A stretch of 64,000 bases of DNA. Source: Roseobacter fucihabitans. GTDB lineage: Bacteria > Pseudomonadota > Alphaproteobacteria > Rhodobacterales > Rhodobacteraceae. The position numbers were made by a program, and so were the translations under genes. Shown here piece by piece: positions 1 to 10,730 of this stretch (position 1 is the stretch's first letter; each line of letters opens with the position of its first letter). The notes below the pieces were generated by a model. It saw nothing but the letters and a program-made list of their open reading frames with translations, searched no databases and had not been told where the DNA came from. The stretch covers positions 4,432,501 to 4,496,500 of the forward strand of contig NZ_CP143423.1 in NCBI RefSeq assembly GCF_014337925.2. Reading direction: 5' to 3'.

Positions 1-2166
1 CCGGGTGTGCTGGAGGTTTCCGTAAACCTCGCGACGGAAGAGGCGACCGTGTCTCTGGACCCTGCACAGGTAACTGCCGACACTTTGGCCCGGATCGCCA
101 CCGAGGCCGGATATCCGGCGAGGCCGGTGCTGTCTCGCGCGCTAAAGGTGCAGGAGGCGAAACGGTCAAAGGCGGCGCAGGAACTGGGTCGGCAAACCTT
201 GCTGGCGGCTGTCCTGGCTGCACCGGTCGTGGTCCTGGAGATGGGATCACATATGATCCCCGGTTTCCACCATTTCATCCTGAACAGCATCGGATTACCG
301 GCGAGTTGGTGGATGCAATTCATTCTGACCTCGCTGATCCTGATCGGTCCGGGTCGGCATTTCTATGCCGCTGGGTTCAGCGCATTGATCAAACGCAGCC
401 CGGATATGAACAGCCTCGTGGCGCTTGGCACCTCAGCGGCTTATGGCTTTTCGGTCTGCGTTCTGATCGCGCCGCACCTGCTCCCGGCTGATGCGCAGGC
501 CGTCTATTTCGAGGCGGCGGCGGTCATCGTGGTGTTCATCTTGCTGGGCAGATGGCTGGAGGCGCGCGCCAAGGGACGCACCGGTGCGGCGATCAAATCC
601 CTGCTCAGCCTCAGACCAAAAACCGCGCAGGTGATGCGGGCGGGTGTCACGCAAACCGTGGCCGTCGATGATTTGATCCTGAACGATACCATCCTGTTGC
701 GCCCCGGAGAGAGGGTGCCTGTGGATGGTCAGGTCACCGAAGGGGACAGCCACGTGGATGAAAGCATGATCACGGGCGAACCCCTGCCGGTGGTAAAATC
801 GACGGGTGACACGGTGACCGGAGGCACGATCAATGGTCCCGGCAGCCTCACGTTCACGGCGACGCGCATCGGGGAGGACACCGTTTTGTCGGGGATCGTG
901 CGCATGGTGCAGGATGCACAGGGCGCGAAACTCCCCATACAGGCTCTGGTCGACCGGGTCACGCTGTGGTTCGTGCCGGTCATTCTGGCGCTGGCGGCGG
1001 TGACGGTTACTGCCTGGCTGGCCTTTGGCCCGACGCCGGTTTTGTCACATGCGCTGGTGGCCGGGGTGGCGGTGCTGATCATCGCCTGCCCCTGTGCCAT
1101 GGGTCTCGCCACGCCGACCTCGATCATGGTCGCGACGGGGCGCGCGGCGGAATTGGGTGTGTTGTTTCGCAAGGGGGATGCGCTGCAATCCCTTGCGGAT
1201 ATTGACCTGATCGCCTTTGACAAGACCGGTACGCTGACCTTGGGCAAGCCGGAATTGACGGCCTTGCAGGTTGTGGAGGGGTTTGACCGCGCCGAGGTGT
1301 TCGGCCTGATCGCCAGTGTTGAGGCGCGCGCGGAACATCCCATCGCCCACGCCATTCTGAACGGGGCCAGGGATGAAGGGATCGAGGTCAAAACTGCCAC
1401 GGATGTTGGTGCCATGGGCGGTATGGGCATCCTGGGGCAGGTCGGCGGACACCGTGTCATGGTCGGCACGGCCAAATTGATGGATGATAACGCCATCGAC
1501 GTCACCCGCTTGGAACACCAGGCCGAGGATATGGCCAAATCCGGTGCGACCGTGTTTTTCGCCGCCGTGGACGGTGCATTGGCCGCTTTAATCGCCGTTT
1601 CCGATCAGATCAAGCCGAATGCCGCAGCCACGATTGCCGCGCTCAAAGCGCAGGGCATTGCCGTCGCCATGATCACCGGGGACCGCGCCGAAACCGCCCA
1701 TGCGGTCGGTCGTGAGATCGGCATTGATCACATCGTTTCCGGCGTTCTGCCCGAGGGGAAGGTCGCGGCACTGAACCGCCTGCGCGAAAATCACCCAAAG
1801 GTCGGCTTTGTCGGGGACGGTATTAACGACGCGCCCGTGCTTGCCTGTGCAGATGTCGGTATCGCGATTGGTACAGGCACGGATATCGCGATCGGGGCGG
1901 CGGATGTGGTGCTGATGTCGGGCGATTTGAACGGTGTCACGACGGCCACGCGCGTGTCAAAAGCGACGATGCGCAATATCAGGCAGAACCTCTTTTGGGC
2001 ATTCGGGTATAATACCGCGCTCATTCCGGTCGCGGCGGGCGTGCTTTTTGCAAGCCATGGCGTTCTGCTGTCCCCGGAATTGGCGGCGGGTGCCATGGCG
2101 CTTTCGAGCCTTTTTGTGCTCAGCAATGCGCTGCGATTGCGCGGCCTCAACAGGAGGACAGCATGA
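1..2166 (+). CDS. copA: Copper-exporting P1B-type ATPase, 5'-truncated by window
   Basis: ATP-driven Cu(I) export across the inner membrane. The reading frame is open from base 1 and begins inside an N-terminal heavy-metal-associated domain, so the start codon and the CxxC of that domain lie outside the window. Counting from the codon at base 7: phosphatase motif ITGEP near residue 255, transmembrane metal-site CPC at 361-363, phosphorylation loop DKTGT at 405-409, an EHPIAHAI nucleotide-binding HP motif and GDGINDAP near the end. The C-terminal helices carry YN and MALSS motifs, the Cu(I)-specific P1B-1 signature. The stop overlaps the start of cueR by 4 bases, so the pump and its copper sensor are co-transcribed. 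Confidence 0.95.
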   Translation, partial: PGVLEVSVNLATEEATVSLDPAQVTADTLARIATEAGYPARPVLSRALKVQEAKRSKAAQELGRQTLLAAVLAAPVVVLEMGSHMIPGFHHFILNSIGLPASWWMQFILTSLILIGPGRHFYAAGFSALIKRSPDMNSLVALGTSAAYGFSVCVLIAPHLLPADAQAVYFEAAAVIVVFILLGRWLEARAKGRTGAAIKSLLSLRPKTAQVMRAGVTQTVAVDDLILNDTILLRPGERVPVDGQVTEGDSHVDESMITGEPLPVVKSTGDTVTGGTINGPGSLTFTATRIGEDTVLSGIVRMVQDAQGAKLPIQALVDRVTLWFVPVILALAAVTVTAWLAFGPTPVLSHALVAGVAVLIIACPCAMGLATPTSIMVATGRAAELGVLFRKGDALQSLADIDLIAFDKTGTLTLGKPELTALQVVEGFDRAEVFGLIASVEARAEHPIAHAILNGARDEGIEVKTATDVGAMGGMGILGQVGGHRVMVGTAKLMDDNAIDVTRLEHQAEDMAKSGATVFFAAVDGALAALIAVSDQIKPNAAATIAALKAQGIAVAMITGDRAETAHAVGREIGIDHIVSGVLPEGKVAALNRLRENHPKVGFVGDGINDAPVLACADVGIAIGTGTDIAIGAADVVLMSGDLNGVTTATRVSKATMRNIRQNLFWAFGYNTALIPVAAGVLFASHGVLLSPELAAGAMALSSLFVLSNALRLRGLNRRTA

Positions 2167-2552
2167 ATATCTCAGAGGTCGCAGACCGCACGGCTTTGCC
2201 GGTGAAAACCATCCGATATTACGAGGAAATCGGTTTGATCACCCCCGCCCGCAGCGCCAATGGATACCGTCAGTTTTCAAAGGCTGACCTGCACAAACTG
2301 GCTTTTCTGGCCCGTGCACGGTCTTTGGGGTTCACCATCGATGCCTGTCGCGGATTGTTGCGCCTTTACAATGACCAGGCCCGCGCCAGTTCGGATGTGA
2401 AGGCTTTGGCGCAGGATCATTTGAATGAGATCGACACCAAGATTGATGAGTTGAAACAAATGCGTGACACGCTCGCACATCTGATTGATGCCTGCGCCGG
2501 GAATGATCGGCCTGATTGTCCCATTCTTGCGGATCTTGCGGCGGATCTCTAG
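2163..2552 (+). CDS. cueR: CueR-type MerR-family copper-responsive activator
   Basis: Copper-sensing transcriptional activator of 129 residues. The N-terminal MerR helix-turn-helix contains the family IRYYEEIGL box (residues 17-25), followed by a coiled dimerisation helix. Cys111 and Cys119 sit in a C-terminal loop (CAGNDRPDC), matching the two-cysteine Cu(I) site of CueR in position and spacing. Its ATG overlaps the copA stop (ATGA), so it is translationally coupled to its expected target. Zn- or Hg-specific MerR proteins are less likely given this loop and the neighbour. Confidence 0.92.
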   Translation: MNISEVADRTALPVKTIRYYEEIGLITPARSANGYRQFSKADLHKLAFLARARSLGFTIDACRGLLRLYNDQARASSDVKALAQDHLNEIDTKIDELKQMRDTLAHLIDACAGNDRPDCPILADLAADL

Positions 2553-2600
2553 AGAGGTGGCCCCCTTGACGTGGAGCCAAGACGTGTCACCTTGGCGGAT

Positions 2601-3023
2601 ATGAACCAGAAATTCGAACATAAGATCAAGGTCCTTTTCCAGCACTGCGACCCTGCGGGCATCGTGTTTTATCCACGGTATTTTGAAATGGTGAACCAGA
2701 CCGTGGAGGAATGGCACGAAGTCGGGCTGCGCCATTCATTTTCGCAAATGCACCGCGAATCCGGTTATGGCGTTCCCACGGTCTCTATCGGGGCCGAATT
2801 CACCGCGCCGAGCCATATGGGTGACGTGTTGACCTGGTCGCTTGAAGTCACAAAACTCGGGCGTACCTCGGCGCATTTGCGGATTATCGCGGTCTGTGGC
2901 GAGGCGCTGCGGATGACGGCGACGCCGGTTCTGGTGTCGGTGCATATGGCGACGGGCCGCCCGGTGCCATGGTCCGATGACATTCGCGCGCGCATGGGCT
3001 CGTTTTTGATCGCCGCTAAATAA
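2601..3023 (+). CDS. Acyl-CoA thioesterase, 4-hydroxybenzoyl-CoA thioesterase (hotdog) family
   Basis: A single hotdog domain of about 140 residues. The motif HCDPAGIVFYPRYFE places Asp17 where the catalytic Asp17 of the Pseudomonas 4-hydroxybenzoyl-CoA thioesterase lies. It probably hydrolyses aromatic or dead-end acyl-CoA intermediates of the adjacent operon. The ATG at 2601 is chosen because the protein then begins like the family; an in-frame GTG at 2571 would add ten residues without homology. The gap to the monooxygenase gene is 81 bases and contains a putative operator, so this gene may be a separate unit from the operon that follows. Confidence 0.85.
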   Translation: MNQKFEHKIKVLFQHCDPAGIVFYPRYFEMVNQTVEEWHEVGLRHSFSQMHRESGYGVPTVSIGAEFTAPSHMGDVLTWSLEVTKLGRTSAHLRIIAVCGEALRMTATPVLVSVHMATGRPVPWSDDIRARMGSFLIAAK

Positions 3024-3030
3024 TTTTATA

Positions 3031-3060
3031 CCTAAACATTTTATACTTGAAACATTTAGG
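3031..3060. promoter_or_regulatory. Putative MarR operator upstream of the anthraniloyl-CoA operon
   Basis: An AT-rich inverted repeat, CCTAAA at 3031-3036 and TTTAGG at 3055-3060, with the arms extended imperfectly inward (AAACATTT occurs twice). It lies 45 bases before the proposed monooxygenase start in an otherwise GC-rich region. The operon encodes a MarR protein, so it is the natural candidate ligand; this is inference. Confidence 0.5.
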
Positions 3061-3104
3061 CGTTTCGTTACGTTTTGTGGAAACAAAACGAATGGGTGTC
3101 GATT

Positions 3105-5402
3105 GTGAAAATTGCGTGTCTGGGAGGGGGTCCGGCGGGGCTCTACTTCGCGATTTCGATGAAACTGCGCGATGCCGGGCATGAAATCACCGTGATGGAG
3201 CAGAACAAGGCGGATGATACCTTCGGCTGGGGCGTGGTTCTGTCGGATGAAACCCTCTCTAACCTGGCACAAAACGACCCTAAAAGTGCTGCGATGATCC
3301 AGGAACATTTCGCCTATTGGGACGATATCGCGGTAGTCCATGACGGGCATCATACCGTCTCGTCGGGTCACGGGTTCTGTGGCATTGGTCGCAAGAAACT
3401 GCTGTTGCTGTTGCAGGACCGTGCGCGGGAATTAGGGGTCGAATTGCGCTTTGAAGCAAAGGTCGAAAGCGCGGCCACCCTTGCCAAGGACTATGATCTG
3501 GTTGTGGCCTCGGATGGGTTGAACTCCCGCACGCGTTCGGAGTTCGAAGACCACTTCAAGCCCAATGTGGAGCTACGCAAATGCCAATTCACCTGGCTTG
3601 GCACCCGGCAGAAATTCAACGACGCCTTCACGTTTATTTTCGAGAAAACGGCGCATGGGTGGGTTTGGGCGCACGCCTATCAATTCGACCCTGATACGGC
3701 GACTTTCATCGTGGAATGCTCTCAGGAGACGTACGACAAATGGGGTTTCGCTCAGATGTCCAAGGCGGATAGCATTAAGGCCTGCGAGCGGATTTTTGTG
3801 AAATACCTCGACGGTCATGCGCTGATGTCAAACGCCAACCATGTGCGCGGATCGGCCTGGATCAAATTCCCCCGTGTACTTTGCGAAAAGTGGCATCATC
3901 AAAACATTGTCCTGATGGGGGACGCGGCGGCCACGGCGCATTTTTCGATCGGATCGGGCACGAAACTGGCGCTTGAATCCGCGATCGCGCTGGCGGATGA
4001 CGTGACGCGGGAAGCGACGCTGCCCGCAGCCTTCGAGAAATACGAGAATGAACGCCGTGTTGAGGTTCTGAAACTGCAATCCGCGGCGCGCAATTCGCTG
4101 GAGTGGTTTGAGGAGATTGAACGTTACCTTGATCTGGACCCGGTGCAGTTCAACTATTCCCTGCTCACCCGCTCGCAGCGCATCAGCCATGAAAACCTGC
4201 GCGCGCGGGATCCGGCGTGGCTCGCATCAGCGGAAAAATGGTTCCAGACACAGGCCGGTGCGGGGGATCACGCGCCCCTGCGCCACCCGATGTTCGCGCC
4301 CTATCGGTTGCGCGATATGCATCTCAAAAACCGCGTCGTCGTGTCCCCGATGGCGCAATATAAGGCGGTGAATGGCGACCCCACCGATTGGCATTTGATC
4401 CATTACGGCGAGCGGGCCAAGGGGGGTGCGGGTCTCATATATACCGAAATGACCTGTGTGAGCGCGACGGGTCGCATCACGCCGGGCTGTCCGGGGATCT
4501 ATTCAGATACACAGGAGGCGGCCTGGAAGCGGATCGTTGATTTCGTGCAGGGCGAGGCGGGCGCAAAGATATGCCTCCAGCTGGGCCACTCCGGTGCCAA
4601 GGGCTCGACGCAGGTGGGGTGGAATGAGATGGACGCGCCGCTGGCAGATGGGAATTGGCCGCTGATCGCCGCCTCCGATGTCGCGTGGTCCGCGCGTAAT
4701 GCCAAGCCCCGAGCGATGACGCGTGAGGATATGGATAGCGTCAAAGCGGAATTTGTGCAGGCCACCGAAAGGGCGGCCCGTGCCGGTTTCGACATGATCG
4801 AACTGCACGCCGCGCATGGTTATCTGATCTCAAGCTTCATCACGCCGATGCAGAACCGGCGCACCGACGCCTATGGGAGAACGCTGGAAAACCGCCTGCG
4901 CTACCCGCTTGAGGTGTTTGATGCGATGCGCGCCGCCTGGCCCAAAGATCGCCCGATGGCCGTGCGCATTTCCGCGAATGACTGGACGGGCGATAGGGGC
5001 GTGACGCCACAAGAGGCCGTGCAGATCGCCGCCGCCTTCCGCGATCACGGTGTGGATATTTGCGATGTGTCCGCCGGGCAGACCTCTATTGAGGCGCAAC
5101 CTATCTATGGACGGATGTTCCAGACGCCCTTTTCGGATCGCATTCGCAATGAGGCGGGGATGGCGACAATGGCGGTTGGTAATATCTTTGAACCCGATCA
5201 CGTCAATTCCATTCTGATGGCGGGTCGGGCGGATCTGGTCTGCCTGGCGCGCCCGCATCTGGCGAATCCCTACTGGACGCTGCATGCCGCGACGCAGCTT
5301 GGGGATCGCCATGAAACATGGCCTGCGCCCTATCTGGCGGGGCGCGATCAGGCGTGGCGTTTGGCTGAGAAAGACGCGCAGACCCCAGAGGTCAAAGTAT
5401 GA
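3105..5402 (+). CDS. Bifunctional 2-aminobenzoyl-CoA (anthraniloyl-CoA) monooxygenase/reductase
   Basis: Two-domain flavoenzyme of about 765 residues. The first ~380 residues are an FAD-dependent aromatic hydroxylase with GGGPAG at 7-12 and a second FAD motif (GDAA) near the [11 protein letters not shown] segment. From about residue 395 an Old Yellow Enzyme-like barrel follows ([17 protein letters not shown] near 565). This fusion is the architecture of the Azoarcus evansii enzyme that hydroxylates and then reduces the ring of 2-aminobenzoyl-CoA. The GTG at 3105 gives the conserved beginning [12 protein letters not shown]; upstream TTG (3075) and GTG (3096) are alternatives. Its stop overlaps the SDR start by 4 bases. 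Related salicylyl-CoA hydroxylases lack the C-terminal barrel. Confidence 0.9.
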   Translation: MKIACLGGGPAGLYFAISMKLRDAGHEITVMEQNKADDTFGWGVVLSDETLSNLAQNDPKSAAMIQEHFAYWDDIAVVHDGHHTVSSGHGFCGIGRKKLLLLLQDRARELGVELRFEAKVESAATLAKDYDLVVASDGLNSRTRSEFEDHFKPNVELRKCQFTWLGTRQKFNDAFTFIFEKTAHGWVWAHAYQFDPDTATFIVECSQETYDKWGFAQMSKADSIKACERIFVKYLDGHALMSNANHVRGSAWIKFPRVLCEKWHHQNIVLMGDAAATAHFSIGSGTKLALESAIALADDVTREATLPAAFEKYENERRVEVLKLQSAARNSLEWFEEIERYLDLDPVQFNYSLLTRSQRISHENLRARDPAWLASAEKWFQTQAGAGDHAPLRHPMFAPYRLRDMHLKNRVVVSPMAQYKAVNGDPTDWHLIHYGERAKGGAGLIYTEMTCVSATGRITPGCPGIYSDTQEAAWKRIVDFVQGEAGAKICLQLGHSGAKGSTQVGWNEMDAPLADGNWPLIAASDVAWSARNAKPRAMTREDMDSVKAEFVQATERAARAGFDMIELHAAHGYLISSFITPMQNRRTDAYGRTLENRLRYPLEVFDAMRAAWPKDRPMAVRISANDWTGDRGVTPQEAVQIAAAFRDHGVDICDVSAGQTSIEAQPIYGRMFQTPFSDRIRNEAGMATMAVGNIFEPDHVNSILMAGRADLVCLARPHLANPYWTLHAATQLGDRHETWPAPYLAGRDQAWRLAEKDAQTPEVKV

Positions 5403-6151
5403 ATGATCTGTCCGGCAAACGCGCGCTTGTGACGGGCGGCGGTACCGGCGTCGGGGCCGTGATCGCGCAGGTTCTGGCGCAAAACGGTGCGCAGGTCTGG
5501 ATTGCCGGGCGACGTCCTGCGCCTCTGGAGGTTATCGCAGCGCAGACCCCCAACATTGAGGCATGTGTCGGGGACGTTACCGATCCACAAGATTGCGAGG
5601 CCCTGATCAAGGTCGCAGACGATCCGGACATCGTGATCGCCAACGCGGGCGCGTCGATCTCGAAACCCTTCGACAAGATGACCCCGGATGATGTGCAGGC
5701 GATGCTGTCCATCAACCTCTTTGGCGTGTTCAACATTTATGCCGCCGCATTGGGGGCGATGAAATCGCGGGGCACGGGGCGGTTGATCTCGGTGGCCTCG
5801 ACCGCAGGATTGAAGGGATACCCCTATGTGAGTGCCTATTGCGCAGCCAAACACGCCGTCATCGGGCTGACCCGGTCTCTGGCGCTGGAGCTTGCGCGCA
5901 CCGACATCACCGTGAACGCCGTCTGTCCGGGTTTCACCGAAACGCCCATGCTGCGGGCGTCAGTTGAGAACATCATGGCCAAGACCGGGCGTAGTCAGTC
6001 AGAGGCGGAAAAGGCCCTGAGCGCCCCCAACCCACAAGGCCGTTTCGTGCAACCGCAGGAGGTCGCGGATACCGTGCTCTGGCTTGCCGGGTCCGGTGCC
6101 AGCGCCATCACGGGACAGTCCATTTCCATATCCGGCGGAGAAACCATGTGA
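5399..6151 (+). CDS. Short-chain dehydrogenase/reductase (3-hydroxyacyl-CoA dehydrogenase-like)
   Basis: Classical NAD(P)-dependent SDR of 250 residues. The Rossmann glycine motif TGGGTGVG lies near residues 8-15, NAG in the middle of the fold, and the catalytic pair Tyr147 and Lys151 (YCAAK). The C-terminal half ends with the usual [11 protein letters not shown]-like helix (here [11 protein letters not shown]). It overlaps both neighbours (ATGA with the monooxygenase, GTGA with MarR), so it belongs to the catabolic operon, probably oxidising the hydroxyacyl-CoA formed after ring reduction and opening. Confidence 0.87.
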   Translation: MNDLSGKRALVTGGGTGVGAVIAQVLAQNGAQVWIAGRRPAPLEVIAAQTPNIEACVGDVTDPQDCEALIKVADDPDIVIANAGASISKPFDKMTPDDVQAMLSINLFGVFNIYAAALGAMKSRGTGRLISVASTAGLKGYPYVSAYCAAKHAVIGLTRSLALELARTDITVNAVCPGFTETPMLRASVENIMAKTGRSQSEAEKALSAPNPQGRFVQPQEVADTVLWLAGSGASAITGQSISISGGETM

Positions 6152-6615
6152 TTGATGCAAACGAAATCCCCTCCGATCTCAGCAAGGACCGACTGCGCGT
6201 ATGGCTGCGCATGTTGAAAGTAACGCGGATGATTGAGGCCGAATTGCGGGAACGGATGCGCCAGACGTGGGATATCACCCTACCGCGTTTCGATGTGATG
6301 GCGGCGCTCAGACGGGCGCAGGACGGCATGAAAATGAGCGACCTGTCCGGTGAATTGCGCGTCTCCAACGGGAACGTCACCGGTATCGTCGACCGCCTGG
6401 AAGCCGATGGTTTGGTGGCGCGCCAAAGCGTCAAGGGCGACCGGCGCGCGATGCATGTCCTGCTGACACCGACCGGACGCGCGATGTTTGACGAAATGGC
6501 CGCCGTGCATGAGCTTTGGGTGGATGAGCTGTTCTCTCCCATCGGGGCGCAGGGCCTGAACACGGTACACACCCGCCTGGGCCGGATTTCTGACAAACTC
6601 GAGGGGGACGCGTGA
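6148..6615 (+). CDS. MarR-family transcriptional regulator
   Basis: A 155-residue winged-helix protein. The recognition region ([25 protein letters not shown]) and the [14 protein letters not shown] wing are typical MarR features. It starts with GTG overlapping the SDR stop and ends overlapping the hydratase start. MarR regulators embedded in CoA-linked aromatic operons usually repress the operon and respond to a pathway CoA thioester. The palindrome at 3031-3060 is the best candidate site in the window. Confidence 0.88.
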   Translation: MIDANEIPSDLSKDRLRVWLRMLKVTRMIEAELRERMRQTWDITLPRFDVMAALRRAQDGMKMSDLSGELRVSNGNVTGIVDRLEADGLVARQSVKGDRRAMHVLLTPTGRAMFDEMAAVHELWVDELFSPIGAQGLNTVHTRLGRISDKLEGDA

Positions 6616-7406
6616 TGCCCGAGCATTTCAACCTGACACGGGAAGGGACTGTCGCAGTTGTGTCCCTAAACAGGCCAGATCGCAAAAACCCCCTGACTTT
6701 CGACAGCTACGCAGAATTGCGCGACTGGTTCCGCGCGCTGGCCTATGACGATGACACGACGGCGGTCGTTTTTGCCCCTAATGGTGGCAATTTTTCATCG
6801 GGTGGCGACGTGCATGACATCATCGGCCCGTTGGTCGCGATGGATATGAAAGACCTGCTGCGCTTTACCCGCATGACCGGTGATCTGGTCAAGGCGATGT
6901 TACATTGCGGCAAGCCGATCATTGCGGCTGTGGATGGTATCTGTGTCGGGGCGGGGGCGATTATCGCGATGGCTTCTGATTTGCGGTTGGCGACTCCTGA
7001 GGCCAAAACCGCCTTCCTGTTTACCCGCGTCGGATTGGCGGGTTGTGACATGGGGGCCTGTGCCATGCTGCCCCGGATTATCGGGCAGGGGCGCGCGGCG
7101 GAATTGTTATACACTGGGCGGTCGATGAGTGCGCAAGAAGGGGAGCGGTGGGGTTTTTTCAACCGTCTTGTCGCGGCGGATGCGTTGGTGGCTGATGCTC
7201 TGGCGCTGGCGCAGCAAATCTCCGAGGGGCCAAATTTCGCCCATATGATGACGAAAACGATGTTGCACCAGGAATGGTCGATGACGCTTGATCAGGCCAT
7301 CGAGGCCGAGGCGCAGGCGCAGGCGATCTGCATGCAGACGCAGGATTTTACCCGTGCCTATGAGGCATTTGTTGCGCGCGAAAAGCCCGTTTTCGAGGGG
7401 GATTGA
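6615..7406 (+). CDS. Enoyl-CoA hydratase/isomerase family protein
   Basis: Crotonase-fold protein of 263 residues. The oxyanion-hole segments are [11 protein letters not shown] near residue 60 and the [17 protein letters not shown] helix near 115. The ATG at 6615 overlaps the MarR stop as TGATG; a GTG three bases earlier is the alternative. It sits third in the operon after the monooxygenase/reductase, so it may hydrate or hydrolytically open the dearomatised ring product. Which crotonase reaction it performs cannot be settled from sequence alone. Confidence 0.87.
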   Translation: MPEHFNLTREGTVAVVSLNRPDRKNPLTFDSYAELRDWFRALAYDDDTTAVVFAPNGGNFSSGGDVHDIIGPLVAMDMKDLLRFTRMTGDLVKAMLHCGKPIIAAVDGICVGAGAIIAMASDLRLATPEAKTAFLFTRVGLAGCDMGACAMLPRIIGQGRAAELLYTGRSMSAQEGERWGFFNRLVAADALVADALALAQQISEGPNFAHMMTKTMLHQEWSMTLDQAIEAEAQAQAICMQTQDFTRAYEAFVAREKPVFEGD

Positions 7407-7409
7407 GCC

Positions 7410-8564
7410 ATGCCGGACCGGAGTTTTCTGACATGGCCGTTCTTTGAGGATCACCACCGGGCCTTGGCGGCGGATCTGGAGGCGTGGTGCGCGGCGTCCC
7501 TGTCCGATATTGACCACTCGGATACGGATAAGGCCTGCATTTCACTGGTCGCGATGCTGGGGGAGGCGGGGTGGCTCACATATTCCGCGATTGACCCCGA
7601 TGCACCCGGCAAGCTGGATGTGCGCAGCCTTTGTTTGATCCGCGAAACCCTTGCGCGCCATGACGGCCTTGCGGATTTTGCCTTCGCCATGCAGGGGCTT
7701 GGGACCGGCGCTGTCTCTCTTTTTGGCACTGAAACGCAACGCGACTGGTTACATAAAACGCGGGCTGGAACCGCGTTGTCCGCCTTTGCGCTCTCTGAAC
7801 CGCGCTCGGGATCGGATGTCGCGCATATGGATATGACGGCGACACGGGATGGCAACGGGTATCGCCTGAACGGTGAAAAGACCTGGATTTCGAATGGCGG
7901 TATTGCGGATATCTATACCGTTTTCGTTCGCACGGGTGAGGCCGCCGGGGCCAAGGGGCTATCCGCTTTTCTGGTGCCAGCGGATACGCCCGGATTAAGG
8001 GTCGCAGAGCGGCTCGACGTCATGGCACCGCATCCTCTGGCAAGACTGTCATTTGAGGATGTCAGGCTGGATGCGAACGCCATGATCGGTCTGCCGGGTC
8101 AAGGGTTCAAAATTGCGATGTCGGTGCTGGATGTTTTCCGCTCCACCGTCGCTGCCGCCGCGCTTGGATTCGCGCGTCGTGCGCTTGATGCGTCTCTGAT
8201 ACGGGTAAAGCAGCGCGAATTGTTTGGCGCACCCCTCTCTGAGATGCAAATGGTGCAGGGGCATATCGCGGAAATGGCGCTGGATGTGGACGCGGCGGCC
8301 TTGCTGGTCTATCGCGCGGCCTGGGCCAAGGACATGGGGGCTGCGCGCGTCAGCCGAGAGGCGGCGATGGCCAAGCTTTTCTCCACAGACCAGGCGCAGA
8401 GCGTGATTGATCGGTCGGTACAATTGCATGGCGGGGAGGGTGTGCGCGTGGGGAGTATTCCCGAAAAGCTCTACCGTGAAATCAGAGCTTTGCGCATTTA
8501 TGAAGGCGCGTCCGACGTGCAAAAGATAGTGATTGCGCGCGCCGTTCTGGCCGGTAATGATTGA
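7410..8564 (+). CDS. Acyl-CoA dehydrogenase
   Basis: FAD-dependent acyl-CoA dehydrogenase of 384 residues, the normal family length. The FAD/substrate motif [12 protein letters not shown] lies near residue 125, [12 protein letters not shown] near 155, a QxxGGEG-type FAD loop ([12 protein letters not shown]) near 340, and YEGASDVQ near the C-terminus carries the catalytic-base glutamate position. It starts 3 bases after the preceding hydratase. In the operon it would begin beta-oxidation of the ring-cleaved acyl-CoA. Confidence 0.92.
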   Translation: MPDRSFLTWPFFEDHHRALAADLEAWCAASLSDIDHSDTDKACISLVAMLGEAGWLTYSAIDPDAPGKLDVRSLCLIRETLARHDGLADFAFAMQGLGTGAVSLFGTETQRDWLHKTRAGTALSAFALSEPRSGSDVAHMDMTATRDGNGYRLNGEKTWISNGGIADIYTVFVRTGEAAGAKGLSAFLVPADTPGLRVAERLDVMAPHPLARLSFEDVRLDANAMIGLPGQGFKIAMSVLDVFRSTVAAAALGFARRALDASLIRVKQRELFGAPLSEMQMVQGHIAEMALDVDAAALLVYRAAWAKDMGAARVSREAAMAKLFSTDQAQSVIDRSVQLHGGEGVRVGSIPEKLYREIRALRIYEGASDVQKIVIARAVLAGND

Positions 8565-8734
8565 CCCGCGGGCCCAAAGAAAACGCGCCATAGGTGCCAG
8601 CCGACAATCCGCCCCCTCTCGCTCGACAGGTCATTTGAAGCTTTGAATGTCGCTTCACATGCGCATTTCTCTTGCAGGCAAACCACGTTTCCCGCTTTGA
8701 TGTCACCTACGGCGCAACAGACCCCGGAGACCCG

Positions 8735-9541
8735 ATGATGCAGAACACAGACGCCCCCGTGCTTTTGGAGCGTGCCGACGGCATTGCAACACTGACCTTG
8801 AACCGTCCCAAAGCCCTGAACGCTTTGTCCGAAGAGATGTTGGAATGCCTGCAAGCCGCGCTTGATCAGTTGTCCGGCGACAGGTCGGTCAAGGTGGTCA
8901 TCCTGCGCGGGCAGGGCGCGCATTTTTGTGCCGGTCACAACCTCAAGGAGATGAGCGCGCAGCGACAGGACGTCGATGGCGGACAATCCTATTTCAACAC
9001 GCTCTTTGCTACCTGTTCCAAGATGATGCTCTGCATTACCCAATTGCCCCAACCGGTGATTGCCGAAGTCAAAGGCATCGCGACCGCCGCCGGGTGTCAA
9101 TTGGTCGCCACCTGCGACTTGGCGATTGCCAGCGACACCGCGACATTTGCAACTTCCGGCGTGAACATCGGGTTGTTTTGTTCGACGCCGATGGTGGCGT
9201 TATCGCGTAATGTGGCGCGCAAACAAGCGATGGAAATGTTGCTGTTGGGGGAGTTTCAGACGGCCGCCCATGCGGAGCGGATCGGTTTGATCAACCGGGT
9301 CGTGCCCGAAGACATGCTGTCACAGGCCACGCAGGACATGGCGCGAAAGATCGCCTCCAAGGCCCCGGTTGCGATCAAGATCGGCAAGGAGGCTTTTTAT
9401 AAACAAGCGGAAATGGATTTGGCGTCTGCTTATGCCTACACGGGCGAGGTGATGGCGCAAAACATGATGGCGCGCGATACCGAGCGGGGCATTGAGGCGT
9501 TTCTACAAAAAGCGCCGATTCCTGCGTGGCAGGAGGATTGA
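8735..9541 (+). CDS. Second enoyl-CoA hydratase/isomerase family protein
   Basis: A 268-residue crotonase. Oxyanion motif HFCAGHNLKEM near residue 70 and the GIATAAGCQLVATCDLAIAS helix are both present; the C-terminus carries KIGKEAFYKQ as in short-chain hydratases. The first of two adjacent ATGs (8735) is chosen because a GGAG ribosome site lies 7 bases upstream; a TTG at 8672 is in frame but unsupported. The 170-base gap before it is longer than elsewhere in the operon, so it may have its own promoter. Confidence 0.88.
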   Translation: MMQNTDAPVLLERADGIATLTLNRPKALNALSEEMLECLQAALDQLSGDRSVKVVILRGQGAHFCAGHNLKEMSAQRQDVDGGQSYFNTLFATCSKMMLCITQLPQPVIAEVKGIATAAGCQLVATCDLAIASDTATFATSGVNIGLFCSTPMVALSRNVARKQAMEMLLLGEFQTAAHAERIGLINRVVPEDMLSQATQDMARKIASKAPVAIKIGKEAFYKQAEMDLASAYAYTGEVMAQNMMARDTERGIEAFLQKAPIPAWQED

Positions 9542-9579
9542 AGATCGGCGGATCGTAAAATGTTGAGGGCTGTGGTCTT

Positions 9580-9616
9580 AAAAAACCGACCCAGATGCGC
9601 GAAATTGCGCTCTGGG
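9580..9616 (-). terminator. Rho-independent terminator of the VPLPA-CTERM gene
   Basis: A ten-pair stem (CCCAGA-GCGC against GCGC-TCTGGG, one bulged base) with a short AT loop. Read on the minus strand it is followed by TCGG and six T. It lies 48 bases after the stop of the minus-strand gene. The stem may also serve the converging plus-strand catabolic operon. Confidence 0.8.
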
Positions 9617-9663
9617 CCGGCCGTAAAGTTTAACAGGGAATACTCGTTAAGTCGGTTCTGTGC

Positions 9664-10539
9664 TCAGGCGGCCTTGAGCTTGGCGCGGTGTCTGTAAGCC
9701 AGCGGTGCAAAGGCGCTCAGGAGCAAAAACAAAGACGCCGGGATCGGAACTGGTGCAGGATTTATTGGTTCGCCGAAGATGAAATCATCCATGGCAACCA
9801 CGTTCGATCCGTTGGCATAATGATCGTCCACCGCGAATAGCCCCGCAACAATGGTGACCTTTGCAAGGACGTTGTCCTTGAAGGATGCACCGAGGAAAGA
9901 CAGGCCGCCTGCGCCGCTTTCTTCGACATATTCCTGTGCCAGCAGGTTATCAAAAGCGTCGAAAAACGACATATAGACGTAATCATTGTCGATGACGTTG
10001 GTGAAAACAGCGCCGAAACCATCCGTCAGGGCAGGTGTCGTTTGATCGGCCGGATCAAAGAACAGGACATCGAAAACGGTGCCGCCGGTGGGCGCAAAGA
10101 GCCGTTCAGGGCTGAAGGTTTGCAGGTTCTTTTCAAAACCGAACTCTACCGGCTCGCCCGATGCGGCGGTGGAGGAGAGTTGAAAGCCCTTGGCACCGCG
10201 ACCGCCGCCTGCGTAGTCATCATTACCTTTGAATTCGATCCCGCGGGCTCGGGGGGCGGCGGGCCCGTTGAAGAAATCACCGGGAAAGGCGGCAGGGTCC
10301 GATATGGCGTCCGGGGCCGCGTCCCAGTTGATCTGGCGACGCCCATCGTCGAAGTTTTCAGGAGTGAAAGGGTTCAAATCGCCCAACTCATCCCGAAAAT
10401 CATCCACCTTCTTCTGAATATCAGCCGGGGCGTATCCGGCGCTGGAAAAAATCTGGGCGGCATGAACGCTGCCGGGTAAAGCCAGTGAGCAGATCAGAAT
10501 GAAGGGGGCGGCATGCCCCACGTAGTTTTGAAATACCAT
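9664..10539 (-). CDS. Secreted protein with VPLPA-CTERM-type sorting signal
   Basis: A 291-residue exported protein of unknown function. It has an N-terminal signal peptide ending near SVHA-A (residue ~28), a beta-rich middle, and a C-terminal tripartite tail of VPIPAS, a hydrophobic helix (LFLLLSAFAPLAY) and a basic end (RHRAKLKAA). This tail is the VPLPA-CTERM variant of PEP-CTERM, processed by exosortases and commonly linked to exopolysaccharide producers. The central region resembles PEP-CTERM proteins with a conserved FFDPAD...DDFIFGEP ending, but no enzyme motif is visible. No exosortase gene is in the window. Confidence 0.82.
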   Translation of the reverse strand: MVFQNYVGHAAPFILICSLALPGSVHAAQIFSSAGYAPADIQKKVDDFRDELGDLNPFTPENFDDGRRQINWDAAPDAISDPAAFPGDFFNGPAAPRARGIEFKGNDDYAGGGRGAKGFQLSSTAASGEPVEFGFEKNLQTFSPERLFAPTGGTVFDVLFFDPADQTTPALTDGFGAVFTNVIDNDYVYMSFFDAFDNLLAQEYVEESGAGGLSFLGASFKDNVLAKVTIVAGLFAVDDHYANGSNVVAMDDFIFGEPINPAPVPIPASLFLLLSAFAPLAYRHRAKLKAA

Positions 10540-10730
10540 GGTAGAAACTCCTTTTTGAAATCCAGTTTGCGAGCTGTGATGAGGCAGTTCTCCTCGTCGC
10601 TGTTTGGGTTACGCCCGGAGCCTGGGAATTATTCTGTGGATTTGTGAAAAATTTTCGTCACCTGGAATTTCGGCGCTGCCAGATGTCCATTTGTAAGTGA
10701 TCCGCACAGCTCGCGGGGCGCGCAACAGGC

